Shown here in pieces: positions 8,953 to 20,024 of a stretch of 59,085 bases of DNA. The stretch is taken from NCBI GenBank assembly GCA_001970955.1, contig MPUH01000381.1:1-59085 (forward strand), written 5' to 3'. The position numbers were made by a program, and so were the translations under genes. The stretch is from Stentor coeruleus. Its lineage: Eukaryota > Ciliophora > Heterotrichea > Heterotrichida > Stentoridae. Position 1 is the stretch's first letter; every line of letters starts with the position of its first letter. The notes beneath the pieces are model-generated. The model had not been told where the DNA came from. It did no database searches and saw nothing but the letters and a program-made list of their open reading frames with translations.

Positions 8953-11055
8953 ATGCATTTTGGAGGGGCTTTTTGGCAGACATTCAAAGGTTTCCAGTTT
9001 TCATCACATTCTTTCGATCAACTGTTCGCAAATGAAAACACATCTCTTTCTGATGTCTTAGACGATGAAAATGTGATTCAGGAAATGAAAAACCAAAACT
9101 TAAAGCTTCATGATTTGTAAGAACCACTCAGCTTAAACCCACAAAGAATTATTGAACTTATACAATTGATCACTGTTTTCCCACCAGCGGATGCTGATCA
9201 TAAAAGAGGACATAAGCATCCATTTATAGCCTCAGAGCTTTTTTCATGTGAGTCACAGCATATATTTGACCAGTTCTTTGCTGATGATAAAGTGCTTTTG
9301 ACTGAATTTTTCAAGTTCTTAAATGACACCGATATAAATCCTACACTTGCTGGGTACTTTAGCAAGTTTGCCATATCATTGGTCCACCATAACCCATCAT
9401 TTGTTATTGGGTTTATAGATGAACGAGGATATATTCAAGAAATAGCATCAAAAGTATCGTCAAAGTCTATAGCAGACTTAGCAATAAAAATCCTCACACT
9501 TGAAAATTTGAGCTCCAACTTTTGCATTGAGCCTAGAAGTAAACTTTTGAATATGATAATTTCAAATTTCTCATCCTCAGACCCTCTTTCTAATTACTTC
9601 TCAGCAGAAATACTATGTGAATTAGTTCTTAGATATAATGAAACTAACTCTTGGAGAGAACTTATGGCTTTATTAACTTCAACTGATAATATAAAACTTA
9701 TAATCGACGCGGCAACATCTTCAGAAACCAGTAAAATAACCTCTGGTATTCGTGTTCTTCGTGCTATAATTAGCTCAGCTTCTTGTGATTATTTACTAAG
9801 AGTAAATCGTGGGTTAAGTGAAGATGATTCTAATGTTATCCAAGAAGACCCTGAAGAAGTATCTGATTTCTGCAAGCAAGTTATAAACTCATTAGGCTTA
9901 CTCGTCAAAAGACTTGAAAGACCAACTTCATATAATGCGAGTTGTGTTAAAAACATCTCAATAGGGATTTTAGGTGATGATCGTATAAAAATTGTAGAGT
10001 TTTTACATATATGTATGAAAATAGGAATCAAAGCTTTTGAGCAGAAAATTGTATTGATAAATGCGATTGATAGCATCATAAACTTGTTTTTCGAATTTGA
10101 AATGAACTCTATATATCATGCATTAGTAGAACAAGTTATAAACTCAATATTGAAATTTAAAGGAGATAATGATTGTCTTTTACAAGCTTTATTGAATAGT
10201 AATCTTATTGATAAAATCATTGTAAATCCTGATAAAAAAGGGTATTCAGGACATGCGGTAAAAATCGCTAACCTTTTAGAAAATGCACAAAAATCTCAAG
10301 AAATTATCAGATCCAAATTAGAAAAAGATGAAAGATGGATTGTGTTTACTATAAATTACTTGAAAAAACGAAATGAAATTGAAGCTAGGACATTAGGAGA
10401 AAACAAAAAAATTGAATATATTAATGATGATAAATCTAATATAATCTCAAATTATCCACAAGGATTACCTTTACATACCCAGAAAAAACCTGAAGAAGAT
10501 GATAGGGATAATAAAGATGATATTTTTGATAGAGATGATGATGAAGACTTATTAGCTAAAGAAGAAGAACCTGAAGCTGAAATAATAACATCTAATAAAC
10601 CAACTGAATTCACTATAGAAGATAATGTTAAAAATGAAGATAATAATCCAGAAGATATTGGCGAAGAACTCAAACTTAGTGATTTAGATAAACCGGAAGA
10701 GACTCCAGAAAAACCTCAAGAAGTTAAAATTGGAAAATCTGATGAAAAACATGAGTCTGTAGTTGAAGAAAACCAGAGAGAAAAAGTTGAAGAAAATGCT
10801 GAAGAAAAAGTTGAAGAAAAAGCTGAAGAAAAAGTTGAAGAAAAAGCTGAAGAAAAAGTTGAAGAAAAAGTTGAAGAAAAAGCTGAAGAAAAAGTTGAAG
10901 AAAAGGTTGAAGAAAAGGTTGAAGAAAAAGTTGAGGAATATAAGTTTGAAGAAGACACCAAAAAGGAAGTTGAAGCTAAAATGCTAGAGGATCCATTTAG
11001 TGAAAATCACCCAGTAGACAATGATTGTGATTACTGGAGATTTGGTCCTAAATAA
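8953..11055 (+). CDS. SAPS-domain phosphatase regulatory subunit (PP6R/SIT4-associated type), one intron
   Basis: Two exons, 8953-9116 and 9132-11055, give 695 residues. The exon 1 product begins MHFGGAFWQTFKG. Removing the 15-nt intron restores LNPQRIIELIQLITVFPP, a typical SAPS-domain sequence, and the domain continues to about residue 460. SAPS proteins are regulatory subunits of PP6/Sit4-type phosphatases. The C-terminal third is acidic with an EEKVEEKAEE repeat and closes with DCDYWRFGPK. ATG 8953 is used because the frame starts upstream only at TTG. The stop is 5 nt from the stop of the convergent MOCS2B gene. Confidence 0.85.
9117..9131 (+). other. 15-nt intron in SAPS gene
   Basis: GTAAGAACCACTCAG, A at position 10. 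Without removal the frame stops at TAA 9118-9120; with removal the SAPS domain is continuous. Confidence 0.95.
10783..10938 (+). repeat. EEKVEE/EEKAEE coding repeat
   Basis: Tandem 12-nt units encoding E-E-K-V and E-E-K-A alternately within the SAPS protein tail. It also produces long false frames on both strands. Confidence 0.85.
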
Positions 11056-11060
11056 GTAGA

Positions 11061-11513
11061 TTAATTTTTAAGAAAGGAAGCAGGGTTCCATTCAAGGTTA
11101 GCTTTCCATTCAGCCCAGTCCTCACCGAATTCTTTTTTCCAAATAGTCACTCTAGATTTAAGTCCTTCTATTATATAAGAGACTGCTTGTTGACAGCTTT
11201 GCCTATCTGATGAAGAGCAAACTATTATAACACTTGCTTTCCCAATTTTAACTTGTCCTAATCTATGTTCAATTGAAACATGTTTAACTTTTGGCCATTC
11301 AACTACAACTTCTTGCATTATTTTTTCAACTTCCTTTCTAGCCATCTTCTCATAAGCAGTGTAATCTAAATACAAAACTGATCTACCTTGAAAATTGTCC
11401 CGTACAGTTCCAAGGAACATAGAAACACCTCCACAGCTTGTATCATTAACTTTGTTTATATGATAAGAAATATCAATTTCTTCATGTGTAAAGGAAAAGC
11501 TTAAACTTTGCAT
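11061..11513 (-). CDS. MOCS2B: Molybdopterin synthase large subunit
   Basis: 150 residues from ATG 11513. It matches MoaE/MOCS2B along its length: GGVSMFLGTVRDNFQGRSV, LDYTAYEKMA, VSIEHRLGQVKIG, ASVIIVCSSSDR and the active-site region SRVTIWKKEF. This subunit, with MOCS2A, transfers sulfur to precursor Z to make molybdopterin. MOCS2A is not in the window. An alternative ATG at 11531 is possible, but the homology starts just after 11513. Only 22 nt separate this start from the start of the divergent PEX11 gene, and 5 nt separate its stop from the SAPS stop. Confidence 0.92.
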   Translation of the reverse strand: MQSLSFSFTHEEIDISYHINKVNDTSCGGVSMFLGTVRDNFQGRSVLYLDYTAYEKMARKEVEKIMQEVVVEWPKVKHVSIEHRLGQVKIGKASVIIVCSSSDRQSCQQAVSYIIEGLKSRVTIWKKEFGEDWAEWKANLEWNPASFLKN

Positions 11514-11535
11514 GATATAAATTTTCAACATAAAA
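11514..11535. promoter_or_regulatory. 22-nt divergent start-to-start interval
   Basis: The whole space between the two divergent start codons, MOCS2B (minus, 11513) and PEX11 (plus, 11536). Any core promoter for either gene must overlap this interval or the other gene's coding region. Inferred from position only; no TATA box is claimed. Confidence 0.4.
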
Positions 11536-12219
11536 ATGGAAAAACTTTTACGCTTCCTAGACAAATCTGAAGGTCGAGACAAAATACTCAAAGCCATCCA
11601 ATATTTCGGACGATTCTTAAAGTCAATAATTTCAAACAAATACACGATTCGGTTTATGAATCTTTCTTATGCGGCAAGACTTTCAAGACAAATTTTCCGT
11701 CTTGGTAAAAGTCTTCTTGAAATAAACAACATACGTAAATTATTAAAAAAAGACTTTCTAGACTCTTTTACTAAAACACTTTCAATCTTAATGTCTATAT
11801 CATTATGTGCTAGATGGTTTTTTGATAATCTAAGTGTACTTGCTTCATATAAAATAATAGATTTAAACCATAGAGAATTAACCAAAGCGGCAACCACATC
11901 TTGGGTTTTTGCGTTGATGATAAATTTCTTAAACATATTACAAGAAATGATGAAAAGCTATGCGAGAGAAGCCATGCTTAGAGAAAATTCGATTGGGAAA
12001 ACTACAAGATGGGTTGTGAATAATCTTAATGAACTTTCAAAAACTAGGAGAATGCTAAGGTTAGAAATTGCAAAAAATATTGGGGATATGGTCATTGCTT
12101 GTAATGGAGCTTTGATTCCGTATAGAGTTTTAGGCAAACAGTTTAGTGAAAAGTGGGTTGGGATTGGAGGAGTTGTTTCAGCACTGATTTCGGTATATGA
12201 AATATGGAATGATTGTTAA
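11536..12219 (+). CDS. PEX11: Peroxisomal membrane protein PEX11
   Basis: 227 residues. The N-terminus FLDKSEGRDKILKAIQYFGR is the PEX11 signature, followed by RLSRQIFRLGKSL. Hydrophobic stretches lie near 75-95 and 200-222. PEX11 proteins tubulate peroxisome membranes and promote peroxisome division, so this suggests the cell has peroxisomes. The start codon lies 22 nt from that of MOCS2B. No intron is needed. Confidence 0.88.
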   Translation: MEKLLRFLDKSEGRDKILKAIQYFGRFLKSIISNKYTIRFMNLSYAARLSRQIFRLGKSLLEINNIRKLLKKDFLDSFTKTLSILMSISLCARWFFDNLSVLASYKIIDLNHRELTKAATTSWVFALMINFLNILQEMMKSYAREAMLRENSIGKTTRWVVNNLNELSKTRRMLRLEIAKNIGDMVIACNGALIPYRVLGKQFSEKWVGIGGVVSALISVYEIWNDC

Positions 12220-12806
12220 TTTTTTAATTCATGATGAGAAAATGTTGTAAGAAGGATAAAATTTTGTATTAGGATTATGGAGATTATTATAGGATTTATA
12301 TCTGTTAGCTTGAATATTCTACTGATCTTGTCAGTTTAGATTATGTAAGGGCTAAATAAAGGCTAATGCTCTCAGGCAGCTTAGAAAATAAAATCCCATA
12401 TTAACATCAGGATAAAGCCTTAAAAACAGACTCAGGCATGGGGAAATCGAGGGGTTTTGAATTTAATTGCTTTTGAAGAACCACTCTGAGATATATACAA
12501 ATCTAATCATAAATATAAACACTATGATATTATATAATTTAATAGTCTTCTTCTAATTCTTATAAATTTTAATAATTTCCACATCAATAATCTCAACCCA
12601 GCACTTAATATTCTAAACTAACTAACAACACCCATTAAACTTATTATAAAAATTAAACATCCAATCCTCATCTATCTAACATCATAAAAAAAAACAAAAA
12701 AATTGTGTCTAAAAAATCAAAATCATAATGAAAAAAATTTAAAGCAAAGCATTCGTTAAAAAAACACACAAATTTTTCATATAAAGATTATATATTATCT
12801 AAATAC
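12220..12806. other. Intergenic region with an unexplained island at about 12340-12500
   Basis: 12220-12335 is G-rich and 12500-12806 is C-rich, as in other gaps. The stretch 12340-12500 is balanced in G and C and more complex, which elsewhere in the window marks genes or gene relics. No tRNA, snRNA or open frame could be assigned. It may be a small RNA gene or a decayed coding sequence. Confidence 0.35.
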
Positions 12807-14069
12807 TCAAGAGCTATGGTTCAAATTCGGGCTTATGCTCTCTTCTGTTATATCACGTACATTACGACTAGAGTCATCTTCTGAGTTTTTCCTTTTATTA
12901 CATGCCCCAAAGCACCTAAGGAAACTAAAAGGTTTTTTCATTGAAATTTCTAATATTGTCCTTCCACATTGGACACTAAATTTCATCCCTTGGCTCAAAA
13001 AAATTAGTTTTTTGATTTTTATTAAAGTACCAAACTTAGAACTCACATCATCAAGAAATAGCCCAGAACTTGTAATTTTGATATTTGCATGATTACGTGA
13101 TACAGAAATGTCTGGAAGGCGAATATCTGAATCATGACCACGGCCGAGGCGTATGTTTTTTTTATCTTGAAAACTTATGATATTGATTATTTTATTGGAA
13201 GAATTGGGGTCGGCATTGTTTAGAAGTGGACCCATAGACTCGAGGATTATGTAGTTGTTATCTGGTTTTTTCATGAAAAATAAGTCGAAAACTCGATTTT
13301 TTATTTGGATACGATCTGGGTATTTGAACTTGCATAGCTCACATTCGAGGGATTTCCATGAATAACTAGTGGAGTTGTTCGACTCTCGAGAGGTAACTTT
13401 GCTGCTGAGCCACTTTTGTAGGCATTCCAAATGGACTAAACCCATTGACCCAGAGCACGAACATGGTGCAATCAAAGGGTTTTCATCAGATATATCATCA
13501 TTAAGACAAATACGACAAGAACACTGCTCTGCACACTCCTCATCTGAAACTTTTACAGGTATTGGTAGCTGAGATTCATTTATTTCTTTAATAAAATTAC
13601 CAGCACCTCCAGAATAAATATTCTTAGACTTGATAAGACTTTTTGAAATTCTACTTTTACAAGGACCTTTTATCTCTTTAATTTTAAGCTCTACTTTACC
13701 TAAACGTATCACATCTCCTTCAGATAAAGAATAACCATTTGTTCCTTTTAAATTTCTTAGCACAAGCCAAGTTTTTTCGTAATCATTTCTGTTTTCTTTT
13801 GGAGATAACTTGATAGGCTCCATAATAAAACTTGATTTTGAACGTGAAAAAGATAACAAAATCTTTGTGTCGGAAGAATGCTCATAGTTAGGAGTTTTTG
13901 GAGTTGAAACTACTTTTTCGTTGTTTTGTAAGATTATGCTGTCTGAAGTTATTTTCAGTTTTCTTTTTGTTATGTTTGTGCTCTCATAGTCATACAGCCC
14001 ATGTGATTCTCTAAGCCAAGTGCTAGCTTTAATCGAAATGCTATTTACATCTTACTATTGGTCTGACAT
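12807..14069 (-). CDS. RING-CH (MARCH-type) protein with FHA domain, one intron
   Basis: Exons 14056-14069 and 12807-14040 give 415 residues. Exon 1 supplies only MSDQ and part of the next codon. A RING-CH domain lies at about 180-243 (CSCRICL, APCSCSGSMGLVHLECLQKW, CELCKFKY), typical of E3 ubiquitin ligases. A good FHA domain follows at about 300-370 (IRLGRGHDSDIRLPDISVSR then HANI and SSKFGTLI), a phosphothreonine-binding fold. A region at about 95-130 (WLVLRNLKGTNGYSLSEGD) looks like a partial second FHA. MARCH-type ligases are often membrane-bound, but no TM segment is seen here. It ends with TGA. Confidence 0.85.
14041..14055 (-). other. 15-nt intron in RING-CH/FHA gene
   Basis: On the minus strand GTAAGATGTAAATAG, A at position 10. 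It joins the ATG exon of 14 nt to a long open frame that otherwise lacks an ATG upstream of the domains. Confidence 0.9.
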
Positions 14070-14149
14070 AATTATATTCCACAAACTCCTTTTCCAAAAA
14101 TAAAATCTAACCCTATCTAAAGCTTAACAAACTACTAAAAATCTTTAAC

Positions 14150-14722
14150 TTATTGTTTCTGTAAAGGTAAGAAAAGCTTAAACTCTGGGGGTAACTCTTC
14201 TTCCGAATACAGCCTATCACTAAAATAAATTCTCCTAAGCCTACAATTTGCATGAAGTTGTACCCTAAGTGTCTCAATATAATTAGTCCCATATGCCCTT
14301 CTAGTAAAATCGCTTAAATTAAACTGAATCTGATTCCACCCTTCATCAAGTCTCATAGGCATTGTGCATATAAATGGTTTAACTCTTGTTGTGCTTTGAT
14401 AATTTGAAGCTCTAAACCTTCTTCTTATATTTTTATCATCTAAAACCTGGACTTCAAATGTGAAATATTTTTTGAGGTTCTTTATAATCATGACTAGAAA
14501 TGGAAGTTTTATACCTAAAGTCTGGTTTGGGTCAGCAGGGCATGTGATGTATGTGGTTGAAACATTTGTTCCCATGATTTCAAGAACTGAACTTTGAATA
14601 TCAGTATCTGTTATTCGTTTGATATGCCCATTTCGTACACTTTTGTCCCAGATTTGTAAGGGTTTAGCACCAATACTGTACAAGATTGATAAGAATCCTG
14701 ACTGAAATGTGTTCTTGAACAT
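14150..14722 (-). CDS. CFAP20: Cilia and flagella associated protein 20
   Basis: 190 residues, near full-length match to CFAP20/Bug22. The start [18 protein letters not shown] is the canonical N-terminus, so ATG 14722 is chosen although the frame opens 27 codons earlier. Other matches are [56 protein letters not shown] and [15 protein letters not shown]20 is a microtubule inner protein at the axonemal inner junction and is needed for normal ciliary beating. It is expected in a heavily ciliated cell. Confidence 0.96.
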   Translation of the reverse strand: MFKNTFQSGFLSILYSIGAKPLQIWDKSVRNGHIKRITDTDIQSSVLEIMGTNVSTTYITCPADPNQTLGIKLPFLVMIIKNLKKYFTFEVQVLDDKNIRRRFRASNYQSTTRVKPFICTMPMRLDEGWNQIQFNLSDFTRRAYGTNYIETLRVQLHANCRLRRIYFSDRLYSEEELPPEFKLFLPLQKQ

Positions 14723-15336
14723 CCTAGTAACTGTTATTATTATAAGAATTTGGGAATAAAAATGGGATTTGATTAAAGAATGATTTAGGATTTTACTTTT
14801 CATAGGGTTTGAATTTTTTATGGGTTTAGGGTATTGAGTTTAGATAGAAAAAAAATAAGAATTGAGGATTATGTGATGAGGATTTTTGATTGTTGGATAG
14901 ATTATTTTATTATAGATTTTGATGAATTAGATATCAAGTCGAGGAATGTGAAAATAAGAATATTGGAAAAGATGATAAAATATGGGATGAGGATTTTTTA
15001 TGATAGAAGTTGGGTGATTTTTTTTTAAATAGAAAGTAAGAGTAGAATTAGATGAAAATAAAATATGGATATTGAGCTTTGAGTTATAATATGAGTTTGA
15101 TAGTGATATTAGTATTGCTGACAATTACTTATAACAAAATTATCATCTAATCCTCCATTTTTTTTCATACATACATTCAACTTTTGTCATATAAAACAAA
15201 ATTTTTATCTAAATCCATTTATATTTCATCATAATACCTAAATCAACAAATTTTCATACAGATTTTCTATAATTTTATCTAAAAATAACACACTATTCTT
15301 ATCCAAAAAATTATTTTCATCAATTTTAAAATTAAA
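14723..15336. other. Intergenic region with skew switch
   Basis: No gene seen. 14804-15110 is G-rich with almost no C; 15125-15336 is C-rich with almost no G. A 64-codon plus-strand frame at 14834 starts at TTG, lies in the G-rich half and is not credible. Confidence 0.6.
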
Positions 15337-17496
15337 TCAATGCTTCCTCATACCTCCATACACCCTCAATTTTTTAGCCTTATTCTTATCTTGTAAACAC
15401 TCAGGTGTAGGTGCAGCTTCAGCTTCTTCCATCTTAGCCAGCTGTGTTTCCATTTCTTTAATCCTTTTATTTTCAATATCCACATTTCTAAGCGCAGATT
15501 CAATAACCTGCATTTGCGTTTTTAAAATCGACTCTTCTTGTTTCATAACAGCCAAATTTGTTATATTTTCCGAGTCAATTTTATTAAGTTCCTTATTTAA
15601 AATTTCAACTTGTGTTGTCATATCATCAATTTTCTCTTTAAGCTCATTAAGTTTTATTTCATCAGACTCTTTATTTAAAGCTGATAGTTCTTGTAATGAA
15701 CTCAGCATATCTTTTCTTTTATTTTCAAGGATTTTTTCTATTTGAAAATGCAATGAATGTTCTTCACTTGTAATTTTGTTTATTGAATACCTAATATTCG
15801 CTAATCTTTTTTTTATATTTTTCGAATTCAAAGATACCTCCTGTAGTTGGAGATTGGTTTTTTCATACATTCTCCCTTCATTCGCGACAACTTTTTCCAG
15901 TTTTATTAAAGAGTTCCTCATATAATAAGCTGATTCTTTTATATTCCCAACATTTTTATCATTTTTCACAGTTTTAGAATTCGACTCTTTCTGAATTGTC
16001 AAAGTAAACTCTTTAGCTAAACGATATTTTTCATTCTGTAGTTTAGCTTTTTCTTGTTGAGCCTTGAGCATAGTCGTTGCTAGCTGGGCTCTTTCATTAA
16101 ATTTTTTTTTTATTTCAGGTAATGCATTTTGAACAATTTTATCCCTTGTCACAACTTTATTCATATAAGTTTCAAGTAAATTTTTAATCTGTAGTTTTAC
16201 AGATGAACTCGATATTTTTCCAAGTGATGCAAAAAACTCTTCAATAAGTGTTTTATCTTGTACAAATACTTGGATATTAGAAATTGTCCTTGAAATTATA
16301 GTTTCAACTTCTTCTTTCCATTGATTAATCGCTGCTAATCTATTCCTGTATTGGTTTCTTTTATAATTCAATTCATTTTCTTTATTTAATATATTGTTTT
16401 GGCCTTTGTTTTCGTTATAAGAAACTCTTATTTTCTCCAACATTTCCTTTTCTTCATATTCAAAGTCGAACTTGAGTTTGTTCTCAGCTTTTATGACCTC
16501 AGCAAGTTGTAGTCTTAGTATTTCTTCATCAATATCAAACCTTTCTAATGTATTTAAATCCAATATCACATTTTCTAAAGTGTCAAGATCGTATTCTGCA
16601 GTTTTTTCATTTATAACTTTTTCCATCATTAGAATCTCAGCATTTCCTCTATACCCAGGGGTGTTTGTCAATAAGTTTTCTATATCGCAAACAACTTTTC
16701 CATATCTTTTTTCTAGAGTTTCAATTAAAATCCTATTGTTTTCTATAGCATTATCCAATACCGAAAAGTTTTCTTTATATTTACCTTTAATTGTATTAAT
16801 AGTAATACAGCTTTGCATAAAGTCTTCTTGTACTAAAAATTCTAATTCATCCACATTAGCTATTTGAAAAGCTTCTAAAATTACCTCAAGTTCTTCTCGT
16901 TGACCTATATATTCTGCCCGCTGTGTATATCTTGAAAGCATATCTTCTTTACACATAACATAAAGATTTTCATGTATTTGCAATTGTTCTTGAAGTTTAG
17001 TTTGTTCTTCAATCAAGTTTTCTTTTTCACTACAAAGTTTTTCAGCTTCTTTTTCTAAAGGTTGCAAAGATTCTTCATAGGCTTTAGCTTTAGCCATTGT
17101 GTTGTCTTCTTTAATTTTCTGTTTTTTTGTCACGGTTGTTGATAATATTTTATACTCTTCATAGCTTTTTTGTAAGTTTTTGTTATGAGCTGAGATTTTT
17201 TGATTTATCATGTCCCGAGCATTTTTAACATTGTTGTACTCAGATTGTTTTTTTAAACCTAATTGTCGTAATTTGTTAGAGATTTCTAAGAGTTCAGCTT
17301 GTAAGGTTTCGGTTTTTCCAGATGTGGATACTCTTAAAGAGTTTAGACGATGAAGGATTTCTTCACGTTCAGAATCTTTTTTTATGGCAAATGGCTGGAT
17401 AGGCAAAGAATAGTCAGATTTTATTGTGCAGGAGTTTACCAGTTTTTGGTCAAGCTCAGCGATTTCTTGCTTTAATTGCAGGATTCTCGATCTCAT
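15337..17496 (-). CDS. Long coiled-coil protein, unknown
   Basis: 719 residues, almost entirely charged alpha-helical heptads from residue 1 to about 700. The tail reads LRVYGGMRKH. No kinase, motor or zinc motif is present. Such proteins in ciliates are often axonemal, basal-body or intraflagellar-transport components, and the neighbouring CFAP20 makes a ciliary role plausible, but I do not recognise the family. ATG 17496 is the first in frame. Confidence 0.6.
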   Translation of the reverse strand: MRSRILQLKQEIAELDQKLVNSCTIKSDYSLPIQPFAIKKDSEREEILHRLNSLRVSTSGKTETLQAELLEISNKLRQLGLKKQSEYNNVKNARDMINQKISAHNKNLQKSYEEYKILSTTVTKKQKIKEDNTMAKAKAYEESLQPLEKEAEKLCSEKENLIEEQTKLQEQLQIHENLYVMCKEDMLSRYTQRAEYIGQREELEVILEAFQIANVDELEFLVQEDFMQSCITINTIKGKYKENFSVLDNAIENNRILIETLEKRYGKVVCDIENLLTNTPGYRGNAEILMMEKVINEKTAEYDLDTLENVILDLNTLERFDIDEEILRLQLAEVIKAENKLKFDFEYEEKEMLEKIRVSYNENKGQNNILNKENELNYKRNQYRNRLAAINQWKEEVETIISRTISNIQVFVQDKTLIEEFFASLGKISSSSVKLQIKNLLETYMNKVVTRDKIVQNALPEIKKKFNERAQLATTMLKAQQEKAKLQNEKYRLAKEFTLTIQKESNSKTVKNDKNVGNIKESAYYMRNSLIKLEKVVANEGRMYEKTNLQLQEVSLNSKNIKKRLANIRYSINKITSEEHSLHFQIEKILENKRKDMLSSLQELSALNKESDEIKLNELKEKIDDMTTQVEILNKELNKIDSENITNLAVMKQEESILKTQMQVIESALRNVDIENKRIKEMETQLAKMEEAEAAPTPECLQDKNKAKKLRVYGGMRKH

Positions 17497-17989
17497 AATT
17501 TAAATATTAGTGAAGAATTTCAAAAAAGCGGGATTTTTGAATGGGCGGGGCTTCGGTAAAGGTTTTTGGTTTAGAGGGATTTTTTTGGGTTGGATGATGG
17601 TTTTTAAGCAAGAAAAATTAGGGGAAATTGCATGAAGATTTTTGGAAATAAAAGGATTTTTAGGTTTTGGTTTTAGATTTTTAAATTAAGGATGGGAGAA
17701 ATGAAATTTGGAGGTTTTATTGTGAAGGCATGGTGGAAGGTTACTGTGGGAAAAGAACTAGAGGATTTGTTTAATTTGATGAAAAAGTTGAAGTAATAAT
17801 GGATGTGATGAATAATCGCGTTTGTTTAAAAATATAGGCTAAAATCATTGATTTTATATTGATGGCCAAATAAAAAAATACAATAAAGGTATAAGCTAGT
17901 ACAATTTTTGCAATGATTTACATGCTTAGCAGATTTTAATCAAAACAACTTTCCATTATTTTAAAATAAAGATAAATCTAATTCTTAAT
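17497..17989. other. Intergenic, mostly G-rich
   Basis: No gene seen. The + strand is rich in G (for example the run at 17540-17600) until about 17870, then changes to A/T/C. It is upstream of one minus-strand gene and downstream of another. Confidence 0.55.
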
Positions 17990-20024
17990 CTAATACCTAT
18001 AAATTATCTCTAATATCGGGCCACAAATCAAATCTAATTCAGTATTAGAATGTATCGTAAATTCAAGATTTTCAGGACCTTTGTAAATATTTTGATTAGT
18101 TAATTTACCTGAAAACAAAAAATAATTTTCACTATAAGTCACTGTAATCCTATGATTAAGTCTAGCTTTTTTTGAGAGACTACTTATCATTATATATTTA
18201 CCAGCCGAAGTAACTTCTTTTTGTATAATTTCTTCATCATTATTAATTGCAAAATTAGCACTGACTGAACATTCTTTTAAATCAGTCCTTCCTCCAACAA
18301 TAACCCCTTCCAATATTATAGGCTTATTCGATATAACTTGTATACTAAACACATTTTTTCTCGCACTCAAAATATCGAAATCCCTAAAATCTTTCTGATT
18401 TAAAGGATAAATAAATTTGAATCTTTTAATAATCCCATAGAGAAATCGAAGGTTTTCACATTCAGGATTTGATTCTAAATTACGATACACTCTTTCAGCA
18501 TTAGAAAGATTCGAAGATAAATGACTATTTTCTATAAGGTATTCAGGATTTAATATGATATTTCTCCTCATTTCTTGAAGATAGTTTGATGCAATTTCAA
18601 AAGTCATTGTACCTGCTTTATTAAGTGATTTTATACAAGTACTGCAATAAAATTTTACATCAGCCTGACAAAAAACTTCAATCATATTATTATTACAATT
18701 CGTACATTTATCAGAAAATCCAAGTTGAAGTAAATTTATTAACTGCTTGTGATTGAGTTTTAAATACTGAAGATAACTTTCTTTTGAAAATACTAAGCAT
18801 TTGCATTTTCCATATAAGTTTGCACAATTAGAGCAGATTGTGCAAGTGCATAAAGACTCAAGAGGCAGATTGTTAACAGTTATGATATTTCTTGTGCATA
18901 TATCGCATTTAGAGTAATTCAGAGGTAGACTGATAATATTTTTTAATACTTGCTGAGAGTTGCAAAAAATGCATAAATTTTGTTGATTAAAACAGTTTAT
19001 GCATATAAGATGATTACAATTAAGCATTATTGGAGACCTCCAGTTCATATTATATAACTCTCCACAATTTTGGCATCCAATTCCGCATAAATTTTTTCCT
19101 GCTATAGAATTTTTTTTTACAATAATGCATTCAATGATAAGCTTTATCAAATTGCACATTTGCCCTGATAAATGCTTTGCTATACTTGAGGTTAGAGTAT
19201 CTTTAAATTTGATTTTTTTAACCAAGTCAGTTACTGTATACATAAGTTTGCTTTCACAGAAAAAAATATAAACACAATCAAGCTGATATAATGTAAATGC
19301 AAAATCTGAAAACCTAAGATTCCTTAAAATTTCATTTTCACCTACACATTTCTCGCAATGTAGACTAAAATCAAGTATATTCATTGCAATAGCTTCCATA
19401 TTATGCTCTCTGCAAACATATGAAGTTTTAGTATATAAATTCATCAATTGTATCCAATATAGTTTTTCACTTAAATGCGCTTTCATTACATTTTTGGCTT
19501 CGAATTTTAGTTCTTTACTAAGATATTTTTTTTGCTTGCGATAGGTTGAAATGAATAGTTCTTCAATGAATTTATAGGCCTCATAATAACTAAAGTTGCT
19601 TTTAATAGTGCACATTTTGCATACAGGGAGCAAAAGTTCAGAATTGAAATAAAATGTCAAATCATCATGTCTAGAGCAAAAGTTCAGAATTGAAATAAAA
19701 TGTCAACTCATCATGTCTAGAGCATTTCAGTTGAAAATTATTTATTTCTTCAATAATATTGTGTGCAATTAAAGCACTTTTAATATCATCATATGATTCC
19801 AAAGTATACCAATCTGATTCAGGGCAATTGACTTGTCCATTTAGTGATGAATCTTTATTTGATGATAAATCTTTATTTGGTGATGGATCTTTATATAGTG
19901 ATAAATATTTCTCATAGCAAGAACTGCAGTAAATATGGTTACACACTAGTCTTAATGGCAAGTGAGTTTCTAAATCAAAATGCTCAAAGCACGTTGGACA
20001 AGTGTAATTTCTAAAAGTATTCAT
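17990..20024 (-). CDS. Multi-zinc RING protein with PHR-like C-terminus, copy 1 (broken by assembly duplication)
   Basis: Printed as two frames (20024-19671 and 19660-17990) because a 46-nt duplication at 19628-19719 shifts the frame. Ignoring one copy gives about 662 residues, close to its 647-residue paralogue at 20611-22554. N-terminal RING: CPTC, then CNHIYCSSC. B-box-like modules follow (CSRH then CKMC; CREH then CEKC). A second RING-like module has CQNC, CNHLICINC and CIFC; further C-x2-C clusters precede a beta-rich C-terminus. That end (PIILEGVIVGGR, KGPENLEF, GPILEIIY) resembles a PHR domain. It may be a ubiquitin ligase; target unknown. Confidence 0.7.
19628..19719. repeat. 46-nt tandem duplication inside RING gene copy 1
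   Basis: Copies 19628-19673 and 19674-19719 differ at one base. 46 is not a multiple of 3, so it breaks the frame. The paralogue has one copy at the equivalent site (HDEFTFYFNSDFLLPVC). Confidence 0.9.

Noticed and set aside
10716..10987. Lys-rich and Ser-rich frames overlapping the SAPS tail
   Set aside because: They arise from the EEKVEE coding repeat read in other frames.
12229..12324. Possible C/D-box snoRNA (ATGATGA and CTGA)
   Set aside because: No convincing terminal stem or guide region; such short boxes are common in AT-rich sequence.
14815..14835. Telomere-like GGGTTTAGGG
   Set aside because: A single occurrence inside a G-rich gap, not an array and not at an end.
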